DNA of 64,000 bases from Coccinella septempunctata (Eukaryota > Arthropoda > Insecta > Coleoptera > Coccinellidae). Both the position numbers and the translations under genes were made by a program. This document shows, piece by piece, positions 24,101 to 32,100 of this stretch. The stretch is taken from contig NC_058194.1 in NCBI RefSeq assembly GCF_907165205.1, forward strand, positions 18,972,856-19,036,855, in the 5' to 3' direction. The notes under the pieces were generated by a model. The model was not told the origin of the DNA. It did not search any database and was given only the letters and a program-made list of their open reading frames with translations. Position 1 is the stretch's first letter, and the number at the start of each line of letters is the position of its first letter.

Positions 24101-25290
24101 ATATTTTAATACTAAGATTCTTGATTTCGAAAGAAACACTTTTTTCCTTCACCATTTTTTTCGAATCGGTTCGGCTTAAAAGATACAAGCTGTTGAAAAA
24201 CCATTAAAAAAAAAGTTATTTTTAGTACTCTCACGAACGGTTTTATCGAATGAAATGAATTTCAGAATAAAGTTTTTCCAGGGGTGGCACAGCTCATTAT
24301 GAAGACTTAAAGTGGCACTATCTTTTCATCAGGGCCGAATTACAAAAAAATGATATGGAAAAAAAGTGTTTCTTTTGACCTCAAAATCTCATCGTGTTGG
24401 AGTATTTGTACGAGTCAAAGAATATCCATCTATAAAGGAAATTTTTTTATTCTTCATTAATTTTTCAATGATTTTTTTGCGTAGGTATAGGTTCGTATAC
24501 TTAATTCTTGACACAAATTTTATTTTGCACAAATTAAGAAAATTTTTATATTAGTCATATATACCTTGTACGTATTGATTTTCAATTGTTCATATTCTTC
24601 TGAATTGATTTCCTTTGAAACAAGTTTGTTCAGACAATTTCAATTATAAAATAGTGCTAAAATTGCAACTGGACTTCATCATGTTCCCAATGTTCCAGAA
24701 TAATTTCGAAGGTTTAATGAAAGATAAAGAAACCGGTGATTTATATAACAGAGTTATATCACGTTTAGCACCAGAAGCAGTGGATATGCTTTGGCCAGAA
24801 CTCAAGAAACCTATAGAAAAGCAAATTATGAATGTAAGTACATATTTATAACCTTGAAATCAGCAAAAAGTCTACTCGAAATAGTTAACTTATCTGTTTT
24901 AACTCTCCAATTAATATTGTTGAATATGGGCTGAATTCAATGCTAATATATCAGGTTTTTGACGATTTAAAGGCTTGATAAACAAATATATTTAAGTATT
25001 ATGTAATGGAATCACTGTTTTTCATAATCCAGCATTAGATATATTCACATACATATTTACTATCTCAAGACTAGGAAAATAATATTTTGAAAAAAAAAGG
25101 TGGTATGTATTTTGATTTGGGATAAAAAGACTATGTTACAGATTTTAAAAGTATGAACAACATTAGATTATAGTGTTGCTTCTCATTGTTTCTCTGATGT
25201 TAATGAGCCTCTCTATTTCAGTACATCAATTCAGCCTTGGATAATACATCTGTAGCCACTATCGTGAGAAGACTCTTCAATCTCGTTTGA
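6136..25290 (+). CDS. Secreted JHBP/takeout-domain protein, gene A
   Basis: Exons 6136-6262, 16054-16258, 17225-17425, 23834-23942, 24699-24833 and 25222-25290 total 846 nt (281 residues plus stop). Every junction is GT-AG with matching phase. Residues 1-20 (MNRKLLLFLFVSFGCIYVDG) form a signal peptide. Exon 2 carries GIPELHIPILDPLHID, the hallmark start of the JHBP fold, and later exons give the amphipathic pattern and the C-terminal helix (DMLWPELKKPIEKQI). JHBP/takeout proteins are secreted carriers of hydrophobic ligands such as juvenile hormone or odorant-like lipids; the ligand here is unknown. The mature part appears to have no cysteine, so the usual N-terminal disulfide is absent. Intron 1 is 9.8 kb; intron 3 holds a mariner piece, a LINE and a fold-back. 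Exon 3 is cut by the duplication junction in the second copy. Linking exon 1 to exon 2 across 9.8 kb is the least certain step, but phase and signal peptide fit. Confidence 0.75.
7380..7515 (+). mobile_element. Mariner 3'-end fragment
   Basis: The segment CCAATTAGGGAAAGAGTATG through AAGAATTTTTAAAACATCCTCG parallels the 3' end of the mariner remnant that finishes near 8655. It looks like the tail of a separate, otherwise lost copy. It lies in intron 1 of JHBP gene A. Confidence 0.4.
7740..8655 (+). pseudogene. Decayed mariner transposase
   Basis: An open stretch at 7842-8063 encodes PKCLNVDQKRARVEASRSIY and VTMDETWVHFY. This is the central part of a mariner DD34D transposase, the MDETW aspartate being the first catalytic acid. 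A small palindromic insertion around 8050-8085 then interrupts the frame, after which matching residues (ETKQKSMEWRHFGSPR) resume out of frame. The 5' end is missing. Non-functional remnant in intron 1 of gene A. Confidence 0.7.
8656..13239. other. AT-rich intron interior of JHBP gene A
   Basis: No gene, repeat array or RNA I can support. A short (TA)n run lies near 10893-10910. Open frames are short and compositionally like intron sequence. Confidence 0.4.
13240..14152 (+). mobile_element. Internally deleted Tc1/mariner-type transposon
   Basis: Inverted ends begin CAGGGTGTTCTAGAAGC and end with the matching GTAGAACACCCTG, flanked on both sides by TA, the target duplication of this superfamily. 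Similarity between the two ends extends over roughly 120 bp. Inside, 13500-13980 encodes the C-terminal part of an IS630/Tc-like transposase: WPPRSPNLNPLDFYLWGHKK, then a helical tail ending EACIQAEGGHFERFL. Several in-frame stops lie upstream (about 13660-13720) and the N-terminal DNA-binding half is missing. A dead 913-bp derivative that may still be mobilised in trans. Confidence 0.75.
14153..16053. other. Intron 1 of gene A, distal part
   Basis: Mostly AT-rich. Patches at about 14560-14850 and 15060-15440 are clearly more GC-rich than their surroundings and look like fragments of unidentified repeats; no protein similarity is evident in either. Confidence 0.3.
17631..18165 (+). pseudogene. 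Mariner 5' half
   Basis: The ORF at 17805-18137 starts MDKEQYRSVIRFLYLEGKAC and continues with FKRGRTSVLDEDRSGRPKEV, the DNA-binding N-terminus of mariner transposase. The match carries on just past the stop in another frame (MKKLSARWV) and then ends abruptly. It replaces about 270 bp present at the equivalent place in the second unit (47555-47835), so the insertion came with a deletion. No catalytic domain remains. Confidence 0.75.
18532..21634 (+). mobile_element. Jockey-like LINE with target-site duplication
   Basis: A non-LTR element flanked by the direct repeat ATTTAATT (18524-18531 and 21635-21642) and ending in a 14-base poly(A) (21621-21634). The second duplication unit lacks it at the matching site. 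It is 5'-truncated: only the end of ORF1 remains (about 18540-18840; last residues LTTLVSFKNG), while ORF2 is whole. The ORF1 stop TAA (18838-18840) overlaps the start of ORF2. The young look (clean TSD, intact ORF2) suggests recent activity of the family. Confidence 0.92.
18833..21505 (+). CDS. Jockey-type ORF2: endonuclease and reverse transcriptase
   Basis: An 890-residue open frame. The N-terminal APE-like endonuclease shows RIASWNANGL (residue 6 on), ETHF, GGDWNAKHNHWGS (about 134) and SSDHTPI (about 208). The reverse transcriptase shows SYRPISLLPVIGKLFEKLLL, FLDSSQAFDKVWHKG (about 579), GVPQGSILGPILYLIYTSDL and the catalytic YADD (about 665). The C-terminal region has the usual KYLGMHLDQRLTWKKHI. 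In such elements the endonuclease nicks the target and the RT primes on the nick. No frameshift or stop is seen. The ATG overlaps the ORF1 stop, so translation probably depends on re-initiation in the native element. Confidence 0.95.
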   Translation: MAKLIRIASWNANGLPNHKNELSMFINTYKIDIMLISETHFTEKTFFHLPQFKIYSTEHPDGRAHGGSAILIRDSLKHHTLTNYVTKEIQATNIRVFTESWSFDISAIYSPPRHNISEIQYKIFFQNFEQRFLVGGDWNAKHNHWGSRLINPKGRNLIKIIMDKNYGVISSGKPTYWPTDPNKIPDLLDFFVSNGISNNYINIESTSDLSSDHTPILITLSTSAIFKKNKPTLTTGKTNWELFREILTRDITLDINLQQPEDLEIASNYITEMIQKAAWESTPPTTGKNNFETEVPLQIRELLTEKRRARNRWQRSRNPIDKTIYNRLTRKLRKILQEHFNSKFQNHLQQIDDNNDHNIWKATKKLKRPITRKPPIKTPNGEWAKSDEEKVNTFATHLNQVFSPNHPQPNNSEEEIDTFLDAACQMSLPIKPFTPREVWQEIRKLKNKKAPGYDLITAEILKKLPKKGIALLVKIFNRMMSLSYFPTIWKYAEIIMIHKANKPENDVKSYRPISLLPVIGKLFEKLLLKRLKSDINLQDIIPDHQHGFRQNHSTAHQIHRIVNRISTSIEENKFCSAVFLDSSQAFDKVWHKGLLYKLKKLLPQPYFLMLKSYLANRHFAVKFEGAISNPHQIRSGVPQGSILGPILYLIYTSDLPTNQNTTIATYADDVATLATHENAETASEYLQQHLNDLEDWYKKWRLQINETKSVHVTFTNRRSLCPPVKINNKQIPVSSDAKYLGMHLDQRLTWKKHIQAKKQQINLKIRGMYWLIGRKSKLSIENKVLIYKAIIKPIWTYGIQFWGCAKPSNTGIIQRAQSKILRSITDAPWYVSNLTIHNDLGIPFITEEIRNRFNRYQQNLQGHENNLINQLTENPFNIRRLKRTWPVDLN
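22292..23546. mobile_element. Fold-back element, TIR ...CACTATGCCGAACGACAT
   Basis: Present in unit 1 but absent at the matching place in unit 2 (about 49744). Ends are inverted: CACACTATGCCGAACGACAT near 22311 and ATGTCGTTCGGCATAGTGTG near 23516, extending into a shared GACCT region. The left arm is rich in TCGAATCGAATC repeats (22376-22480), which create spurious open frames on both strands. No clear target duplication and no transposase. Superfamily unknown. Confidence 0.7.
24020..24380. repeat. Intronic repeat shared by both units
   Basis: It contains the self-complementary CGCCCTGTATACAGGGCG (about 24061-24078), typical of Tc/mariner terminal ends joined or deleted. The same stretch occurs at about 50230-50590, so it predates the duplication. 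No coding capacity. Confidence 0.4.
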
Positions 25291-25470
25291 TTAAAAACTG
25301 TCGATAAGAATATGATAGTATAGATAGATAGGTCGAAAATCTCCCCTTAATGAATGAATGCAATAGAAAGAATGTCATTCATTCATACCTAGTAGCGATG
25401 ATATTTTTAGAGTGATTTGAAACTGAAATTAATTTATTGTGATTGTATATGTGCCACTAAAATTACAAAT

Positions 25471-25560
25471 ATAAGAGTTATCACCTTGACTTTATGCTGT
25501 TTTTTTTCTAATCCTACAAAAGTAAAATTGAACAGCTGAGAATGTATCTCCTAATCGGCA
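25471..25560 (+). pseudogene. Decayed copy of JHBP gene B exon 1
   Basis: It aligns with the first exon of gene B (37202-37316): ATAAGAGTTATCACCTTGAC here versus ATGAGAGTTATTGTAACCTT there, then the shared TTATGCTGTTTTTT. The start codon is ATA and indels break the frame. The sequence before it (25300-25470) also matches the gene B promoter region (37040-37200). It lies just after gene A and proves an older duplication of the A-end/B-start junction. Confidence 0.75.
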
Positions 25561-26175
25561 GTTCGAAGCTTTTTTGTGCCAGGGATCGAGAAATATTTTG
25601 GCACCGCCCGCCTCAATTTTTGTTAGGAAGTTACTGGAGTACAATCGATTAATCATTCCTGGCTATAGGAATAGTTTCAATAATAACACTCTTCTTTTGG
25701 AAGTTCAAAAGAGAAGATAATAAGTTTTTTTTTAATTATCATAAAATGTTATGAACTAAAGCCGATTGCAATACTACTTTTCGAGCTTTTGTATCAGCAC
25801 TAGTTTATATGTGGATTTCTTTTTCAATACTTATCAAAGAAAAATTTGTCAATTTACCTCAAGTAATTTTTAATTAATTTTGATTTGGAAAAGGAAATTT
25901 CACTTTGCGCCATTTTATGACTGGTAATATATGAGATCAATTCCTAGGTCGGTACATAACTTTGGGAATAGAAAATGACGTCAAATTATCTGAAAATAAG
26001 TACATAATTCAATATTTCCAATGTTGTAGTACAAACCGTCACCCATTTACATTTTGGTAATATTTAAATTTCATTGAAGAAATCTCCTCTCCAGCTATGT
26101 CTGAATTTGGAGAACCAACAGAGTGCTCCGCACCCAAGCTAGAACCACCCCTAGTTCTGGAGTTTGTAAATGTGT

Positions 26176-26434
26176 AATGGCCCTGCGAATTGGCCGCCAA
26201 GATCATGCGATTATATGCCTCTGGATTATTTCTTGTGGGGTTATGTAAAGTCGTTATTACCTATATGTGGACAAACCGAACACGATTGAAGCCTTACAGG
26301 AGAACATAACACTCCTAATTCGCAGAATACAGGCAGAAATGCTCGAAAAAGTGACGCAAAATTGGACCTTCCGAATGAACCTTTTGAAACGGAGCCGCGG
26401 ACAACATTTACATGAAGTTATATTTAAAATGTAA
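26176..26434 (+). pseudogene. Mariner/IS630 transposase C-terminal remnant
   Basis: Broken reading gives NWPPRS, LDYFLWGYVKS, then QENITLLIRRIQAEMLEKVT, QNWTFRMNLLKRSRGQHLHE and a stop at 26432-26434. These are the last third of an insect mariner-like transposase, including the DYFLWGYVK block next to the third catalytic acid. The identical 259-bp piece is at 52381-52639, so it was present before the segmental duplication. Confidence 0.75.
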
Positions 26435-27161
26435 ATGGCAAAGGCCAAGTTATCAATTTCAATAAAAATTTTGAATATATGATGCAAATTGAGTGCTTTA
26501 TTCGATTTTTAAAAAAACTACGCTTAAATAATCAGCCTTTATAACAAGGTGTATGCACCACTGCAAAACAATGTCAACTGAAGTTTCGATTGCGATAGTG
26601 AAAAACTTGTTTTCTAAGTGAACTCCAAAATATGTACCTACCTAGATTCAGACGAGTATCCAGATAAAAACGATAAATATATATTTCTAACGAACTTGTC
26701 TGGTCTTTCCATGGAACTAACAACAGAATTAGATGGTTTTCACTAACATTAGTTGTTTAACCGAGACACCTGTTTCGGTATCAGAGTAGCATCTTCAGGT
26801 GGGTGAACGTAAATTTAAAATATTATTATTGAATATTATTTTAGTTTGAGCTTATTACTGTAATCGGTATTTTGTAAATTTGAAGGAGGGATAAACAAAT
26901 ATATTCGAATGTTTTTTTATAGAACAGCTATTGTGTACTGAAGTCATTTTTTTATCAATTCATCATTAGATATTCTTAATTTAAATGAAAATTCTGACTC
27001 AAAATAATGCAGACTAGAGATATTTCGACCTGCGATTAAAAGACAAGCAGCAATTTTACACATTTTGGTGAGTAGGTAAATTCACATATATCCCTTGTTT
27101 TCCTGTAAGATAAGTTAATAATAATGAGCCTCGGTATTTATTATTTATTATCTATTTCAGT

Positions 27162-27191
27162 ACATCAATTGAGCCTTGGATATTACACTAT
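27162..27191 (+). pseudogene. Decayed copy of JHBP gene A last exon, split by the Gypsy element
   Basis: After an intact acceptor, TACATCAATTGAGCCTTGGA matches exon 6 of gene A (25222) but has an in-frame TGA. The Gypsy element sits inside it, and it resumes at 37011 (GAAAAGGATTTTCAATCTCG). The preceding intron (26820-27160) also resembles the last intron of gene A. In unit 2 the same pseudo-exon is unbroken at 53368-53437. Confidence 0.75.
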
Positions 27192-27487
27192 TGTAACCAG
27201 TCCGGCCCTTGCGGTCGGACCTTTCGAGAACCAGGGCGGTCGCTTCCTTCTGGAAGAATCGCGAAAGGTTCGCGAAGGTACCTGAATGTTTCCGGCGCCT
27301 ATATAAGCCCAGCGGAGGAGCAGGTAGGCAAGTACAAGTACAGTAATAGTGCAAGCGACTAGTGGAAATAAACAAGAGTGGAAATAAATAGTAGTGTAAT
27401 AGTTAGTTTGTGAGTTATATGTGTATTAAGTGTAAATAAATAATTTTAATCAGTCGGACGTTTTAATCAAGCGAAGAAAACGTTACA
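27192..27487 (+). repeat. Gypsy 5' LTR
   Basis: It contains a TATA box (CTATATAAG, about 27299-27307) and several AATAAA signals near the 3' end. Three TTCnnGAA inverted pairs resembling heat-shock elements lie in U3 at 27223-27230, 27248-27255 and 27269-27276. By eye there is no difference from the 3' LTR. Confidence 0.95.
27223..27276 (+). promoter_or_regulatory. Heat-shock-element-like cluster in the LTR U3
   Basis: TTCGAGAA, TTCTGGAA and TTCGCGAA lie within 54 bp, upstream of the TATA box. Around the second one, pentamers cTTCt-gGAAg-aATCg-cGAAa run contiguously, one base off a four-unit heat-shock factor site. The same cluster is at 36742-36795 in the 3' LTR. Two of the three pairs remain in the older solo LTRs. 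Regulation by heat is inference. Confidence 0.45.
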
Positions 27488-27614
27488 TTGGTGTCAAGTG
27501 TGCGGTTCAACATCGCTCAAATTAAATAAATAATTTTGGATATTTGGAGTTCATGCCAGTGACCACAAGACTACAGAACGCGATGGAGACTCAAGCGGTT
27601 ATGGACTTTTTGAG

Positions 27615-27906
27615 TAAAGCTACATTCACAATCAATTCACGGGCCGAAGTGCACTTCGGCACGGAAGCTTAGCAGATGGCGTTCTCCGTTACCATTCACA
27701 ATGAAATTCAAGACAAAATTTCTTGCAAGTTGCAAACTATCACTTCGGCAAGGAATTTTGTGCCGGCTATATATGATGCTGATGCTTATGTTTTGATCAG
27801 TTACATTTTTGATTCATTTGAGAATTTGGTTCCAAGATTATTGCGAATGGTAAATTTCGTGCCGAAGTGCACTTCGGCCCGCGAATTGATTGTGAATTCA
27901 GCTTTA
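27615..27906. mobile_element. 292-bp inverted-repeat insertion in gag
   Basis: Terminal inverted repeats of about 45 bp start TAAAGCT at the left and end AGCTTTA at the right. Each includes the perfect 18-bp palindrome GCCGAAGTGCACTTCGGC. The insert brings stop codons and splits the gag N-terminus: an upstream ATG (27583) is in frame with the codons after the insert if the insert is skipped. No clear target duplication. Confidence 0.7.
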
Positions 27907-27907
27907 G

Positions 27908-29104
27908 ATGAACGAAAGAATGGAAGAAAATTCTCGAAAATTGAATGAGAAAATGGACGAGAACTCTTGTAAAATGAATGAGAAAATGGACGAGAACTCT
28001 TGTAAGTTGAATGAACAAATGGAAGAAAATTCTCGAAAATTGAATGAGAAAATGGACCAGATTAAGGAAAATTGTAATGATGTGGTGAGTCAACTTACAG
28101 ATAAATTGGATAAGAAACTGGAAACCATAAATGAAAAATTTGAAAAAGTAGACGAGAAGTTTGATATAGTGAACGAAAAATTTTACGAAGTTTATGAAAG
28201 AGTTCATGAAAAGTTTGACAAAGTTTATGAAAGAGTTGACGAAAAGTTTGACAAAGTTTATGACGACGTTAATGGAAAATTGGAAGAAATGGCAGGAATA
28301 ATTGAACATCATTCCAAATTGATAGATTCCTTGAAAAGAATGTCAAACAGAACAGATATTCTGGCTTCAACACCCTACAGCACAGCGAAAGCGGAAAATG
28401 ACGGCGAAGGTAGTAGAATGAAGATCAAGCCTCCAACTTTTGATGGAAAAATACCCTGGTCAACTTACCAAAAACAGTTTGAAGCTGCTGCGCTGGCAAA
28501 CAATTGGAACGATAACGAAAAAGCCACGGCATTAATAATAGCTCTACGAAGAGAGGCACTCAACATTCTGCAAACGATTCCGGAGAGCCAACAAGCCTGT
28601 TACGAAGTTCTTACATCGAAACTTCAGATGAGATATGGTGATGCTCATCTACAACAAGTATACCATGCACAAATAAAGAATCGAGTGCAGAAAACAGGGG
28701 AAAATCTCCAAGAGTTTGAAGCTGATGTGGCGAGATTAGTCAGGCTGGCTTATCCATCTGCTCCAGATAGCTTCCTGGAACAGCTATCAATCCATACATT
28801 TGTGGACGGGATAAAGGATAGCGAAATACAACAAGCCCTGAGACTAGCACGCCCTAGAACCATAGATGATGCCTTAGCCCAGGCTTTGGAAATAGAGGCA
28901 GCGAAGCAAGCGTCGCATAGAGGACACCTTCGTGTAAGACAAGTCCAAGAAACAGACCGATCTATTGAGGACATTGTCAGAGAAGAAATCCGCAGAATAT
29001 CACAAACTAGGAAAAAGGATACTGTGTGCTGGAACTGCAACAAAAGTGGGCATTTCAAGCGAAACTGTCCAGAATTGGAAAAGGAGTCGCAGCAGGGAAA
29101 CTAA
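27908..29104 (+). CDS. gag: Gypsy Gag polyprotein
   Basis: A 398-codon frame. Residues 1-55 are five near-perfect 11-residue repeats (MNEKMDENSCK type), followed by heptad repeats (FEKVDEK, FDIVNEK and so on) to about residue 120, so the N-terminus should form a long coiled coil. Residues about 175-300 are a retrotransposon Gag capsid-like domain (PPTFDGKIPWSTYQKQFEAA). A CCHC zinc knuckle (CWNCNKSGHFKRNC) lies near residue 378. Gag packages the element RNA. The present ATG sits directly after the 292-bp insertion, so the native start was probably further upstream at 27583. The stop TAA (29102-29104) follows a slippery heptamer. Confidence 0.92.
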   Translation: MNERMEENSRKLNEKMDENSCKMNEKMDENSCKLNEQMEENSRKLNEKMDQIKENCNDVVSQLTDKLDKKLETINEKFEKVDEKFDIVNEKFYEVYERVHEKFDKVYERVDEKFDKVYDDVNGKLEEMAGIIEHHSKLIDSLKRMSNRTDILASTPYSTAKAENDGEGSRMKIKPPTFDGKIPWSTYQKQFEAAALANNWNDNEKATALIIALRREALNILQTIPESQQACYEVLTSKLQMRYGDAHLQQVYHAQIKNRVQKTGENLQEFEADVARLVRLAYPSAPDSFLEQLSIHTFVDGIKDSEIQQALRLARPRTIDDALAQALEIEAAKQASHRGHLRVRQVQETDRSIEDIVREEIRRISQTRKKDTVCWNCNKSGHFKRNCPELEKESQQGN

Positions 29105-32100
29105 AAAGGGTCGGTGATAAGGGGCATAAATCGACCCAAGCCAAAAATGCCCCCGAAGTGATAATCCGAGGAATAATGTCTAAGGATTTATCAAGCATAG
29201 TTATCCCTGGAAAGATAAATGATCGAAATGTGAAAATACTGGTAGACACTGGCTCGACCAAAACCATTGTGCGTCCAGAAATTGCTGAAGGATTGGAGAT
29301 TCGCCCAGTTAGGATCAAACTTCGAACTGCGTCTGGACAAGAAATACCGACTTATGGATCGATCGTCTCCACTATTGAATTAGGAAACACATCAGTTAAC
29401 CACGAAGTTCTGGTAGCTGGAATCACGGAAGAAGTTATTCTGGGATTGGACCTTGTTAAGAAGCTCGGACGCCAATTGGATTTGAAGAGTGATGTACTTC
29501 GGCTAGGAAATGAAGAGATTCCATTCAATGATGCGGAGGACAAGATATATCGGATTCGACTGACCGAGGACATCACGTTGCCAGGGCGAACTGAAGGCAT
29601 AGTGACTGGTAGATGTGACGATGTAACGAGGAGTGGTTGCGTGAGAGTAATTGAGCCCTCTGACGATTTAACCTTAGCTAAAGGACTATTACTTGGGAAG
29701 ACCTTGGTAAGGGTAAGAGACAGCATTCCCATCCGATTGCTAAATGTCAACATGTTTCCAGTCACCCTGAAGAAGGATACCCTGATTGGACGTGGTGTAC
29801 CTGTGTACCATATTTCGGGTGGGATAAGTACTGCAGAAGTCTCAAAATCGCAAGGAAATTCTGAAGAACTGGTGTCCCTCCTCACTTCAAAATGTCAAGA
29901 GCTCGACCGATACCAACTACTCGAAGTGAGAAAATTGGTTCAAACGTTCTCCGACGTTTTTGCTACGGACGGAAAAGCAGGGAAGACTGATGTTGTGCAG
30001 CATAAAATCAATACTGGTGATGCACAACCTATCCGACAGCATCCTAGACGTCTTCCTCTGGCAAAAAGAGAAGAAGCTGAAAGGATTATTGAAGACATGG
30101 CGAGAGAAGGTGTAATCGAACCGTCCGATAGCCCCTGGACATCGCCCGTTGTATTAGTGAAGAAGAAGGATGGAACCACTAGATTCTGCGTAGACTACAG
30201 GCAGCTCAATCAGGCCACGAAAAAGGACAGCTATCCCTTACCGAGAATTGACGATACCCTGGACACACTCTCGGGATCACGTTGGTTTTCCACCTTGGAT
30301 CTGAAGAGTGGATATTGGCAGGTTGGCTTGGATCCAAAAGACAAAGAAAAGACTGCCTTCAGTATTGGAACGTGTCTGTGGCAGTTTAAAGTTATGCTTT
30401 TCGGTCTATGCAATGCTCCTGCCACATTTGAACGTCTGATGGAGACAATATTGAGAGGGCTCTCCTGGAAAACTTGTCTGGTGTATCTTGATGATGTGAT
30501 AGTAGTGGGAAAATCATTCCAAGATCACCTACACAACCTATCCGAAGTTTTCCAGCGACTTCGTGATGCCAACCTAAAACTAAGTCCTAAAAAGTGTAAT
30601 CTGTTTCGAACAGAGGTGAAATATTTAGGACACGTAGTTTCACGGGGAGGTGTGAAAGTTGATCCGGATAAGATCAAGGCAGTGCAGGAATGGCCAACAC
30701 CGAAAGACAAGAGTGAGTTGCGGAGTTTCTTAGGCCTTTGCACTTATTATAGAAGATTTGTATCTGGTTTTGCCAACGTTGCCAAGCCGCTGACGAAATT
30801 GACGGAAGATGGACAGGAGTACATATGGTCCGATGGTTGCGCTGAAGCCTTCGAACGATTGAAAAAGGCTCTGGTCACAGCTCCAGTTCTGAGTTACGCA
30901 AGGGCTGAAGGTAAATTTGTGCTCGACACCGACGCCAGTAATACAGCCATTGGCGGCGTTCTATCGCAAGTCCAGGATGGACAGGAAAGAGTCATCGGGT
31001 ACTTCAGCAAGGTGTTGTCCAAACCAGAACGGAATTATTGCGTGACCAGGAGAGAACTTTTAGCAGTCATCAAGTCCGTAGAACATTTCTACAAATATTT
31101 GTACGGAAGGAAATTCTTACTAAGAACGGACCATGCTGCTTTGAAATGGCTCCTGAGTTTCAAGAACCCGGAAGGACAAGTGGCTAGATGGATTGAGAGG
31201 CTGCAAGAGTATGACTTTGACACTGAACACAGAGTGGGGACTAGCCATCGCAATGCAGACGCGTTATCAAGAAGACCTTGTCCCGAGAATTGCAGCCATT
31301 GTTCGCGCCTGGAAGAAAAAATCGATTTAAGGCGGACCACCGTAATCGAAGACGACTGGCTACCTGAAGAAATTCAAAGAGCACAAGAGGAAGATAACGA
31401 CTTGAAAATAATCCTGAGTTGGAAGAAGAGCGGTAGACGACCTACTTGGGAAGAAGTATCCAGACTGAGCCAGAATGTAAAGTCGTATTGGGCACAATGG
31501 GAAACGTTGAAGATTGATGGAGGTCTTCTGAAACGTTGTTGGGAAAATGAAGATGGAACTGAGCAGAGACTTCAGATGATTGTGCCGAAGAGCCGTGTGA
31601 CAGACATTCTGACCAGACTACATAATGGAACTTCAGGTGGACATTTCGGGATAACCACGACGTTGGAAAAAGTCAGGCAGCGATTTTATTGGCTAAATTG
31701 TAAGAGGGACGTTAAAGATTGGTGTAGAAGATGCAAGGTTTGCGCTGCTGCTAACGGACCTTATGGTAAAGGAAAAGCACCAATGAAGCAATATAACGTC
31801 GGATCCCCCATGGAACGAGTAGCTATCGACATCGCTGGCCCCTTTCCCGAAACAGACCATGGAAACAAGTACATTTTGGTAGCGATGGACTATTTCACGA
31901 AATGGGTGGAAGCCTACGGTATTCCTAATCAAGAGGCAAGTACGGTAGCTGATAAATTGGTCAGAGAATTCTTCTGCAGATTTGGAATACCTCTGGAGCT
32001 GCATTGTGATCAAGGCCGAAATTTTGAATCGAAGTTATTCCAAGAAGTATGCAGCAAATTGGGAATTCACAAAACAAGGACTACACCTCTTCATCCACAA

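Noticed and set aside
27157..27375. Minus-strand frames in the LTRs (also 36553-36894 and the plus-strand frame at 44811-45068)
   Set aside because: They cover LTR regulatory sequence and differ only by the flank; no protein similarity.
29055..32013. Several minus-strand frames of 60-180 codons
   Set aside because: Antisense shadows of the well-supported pol frame.
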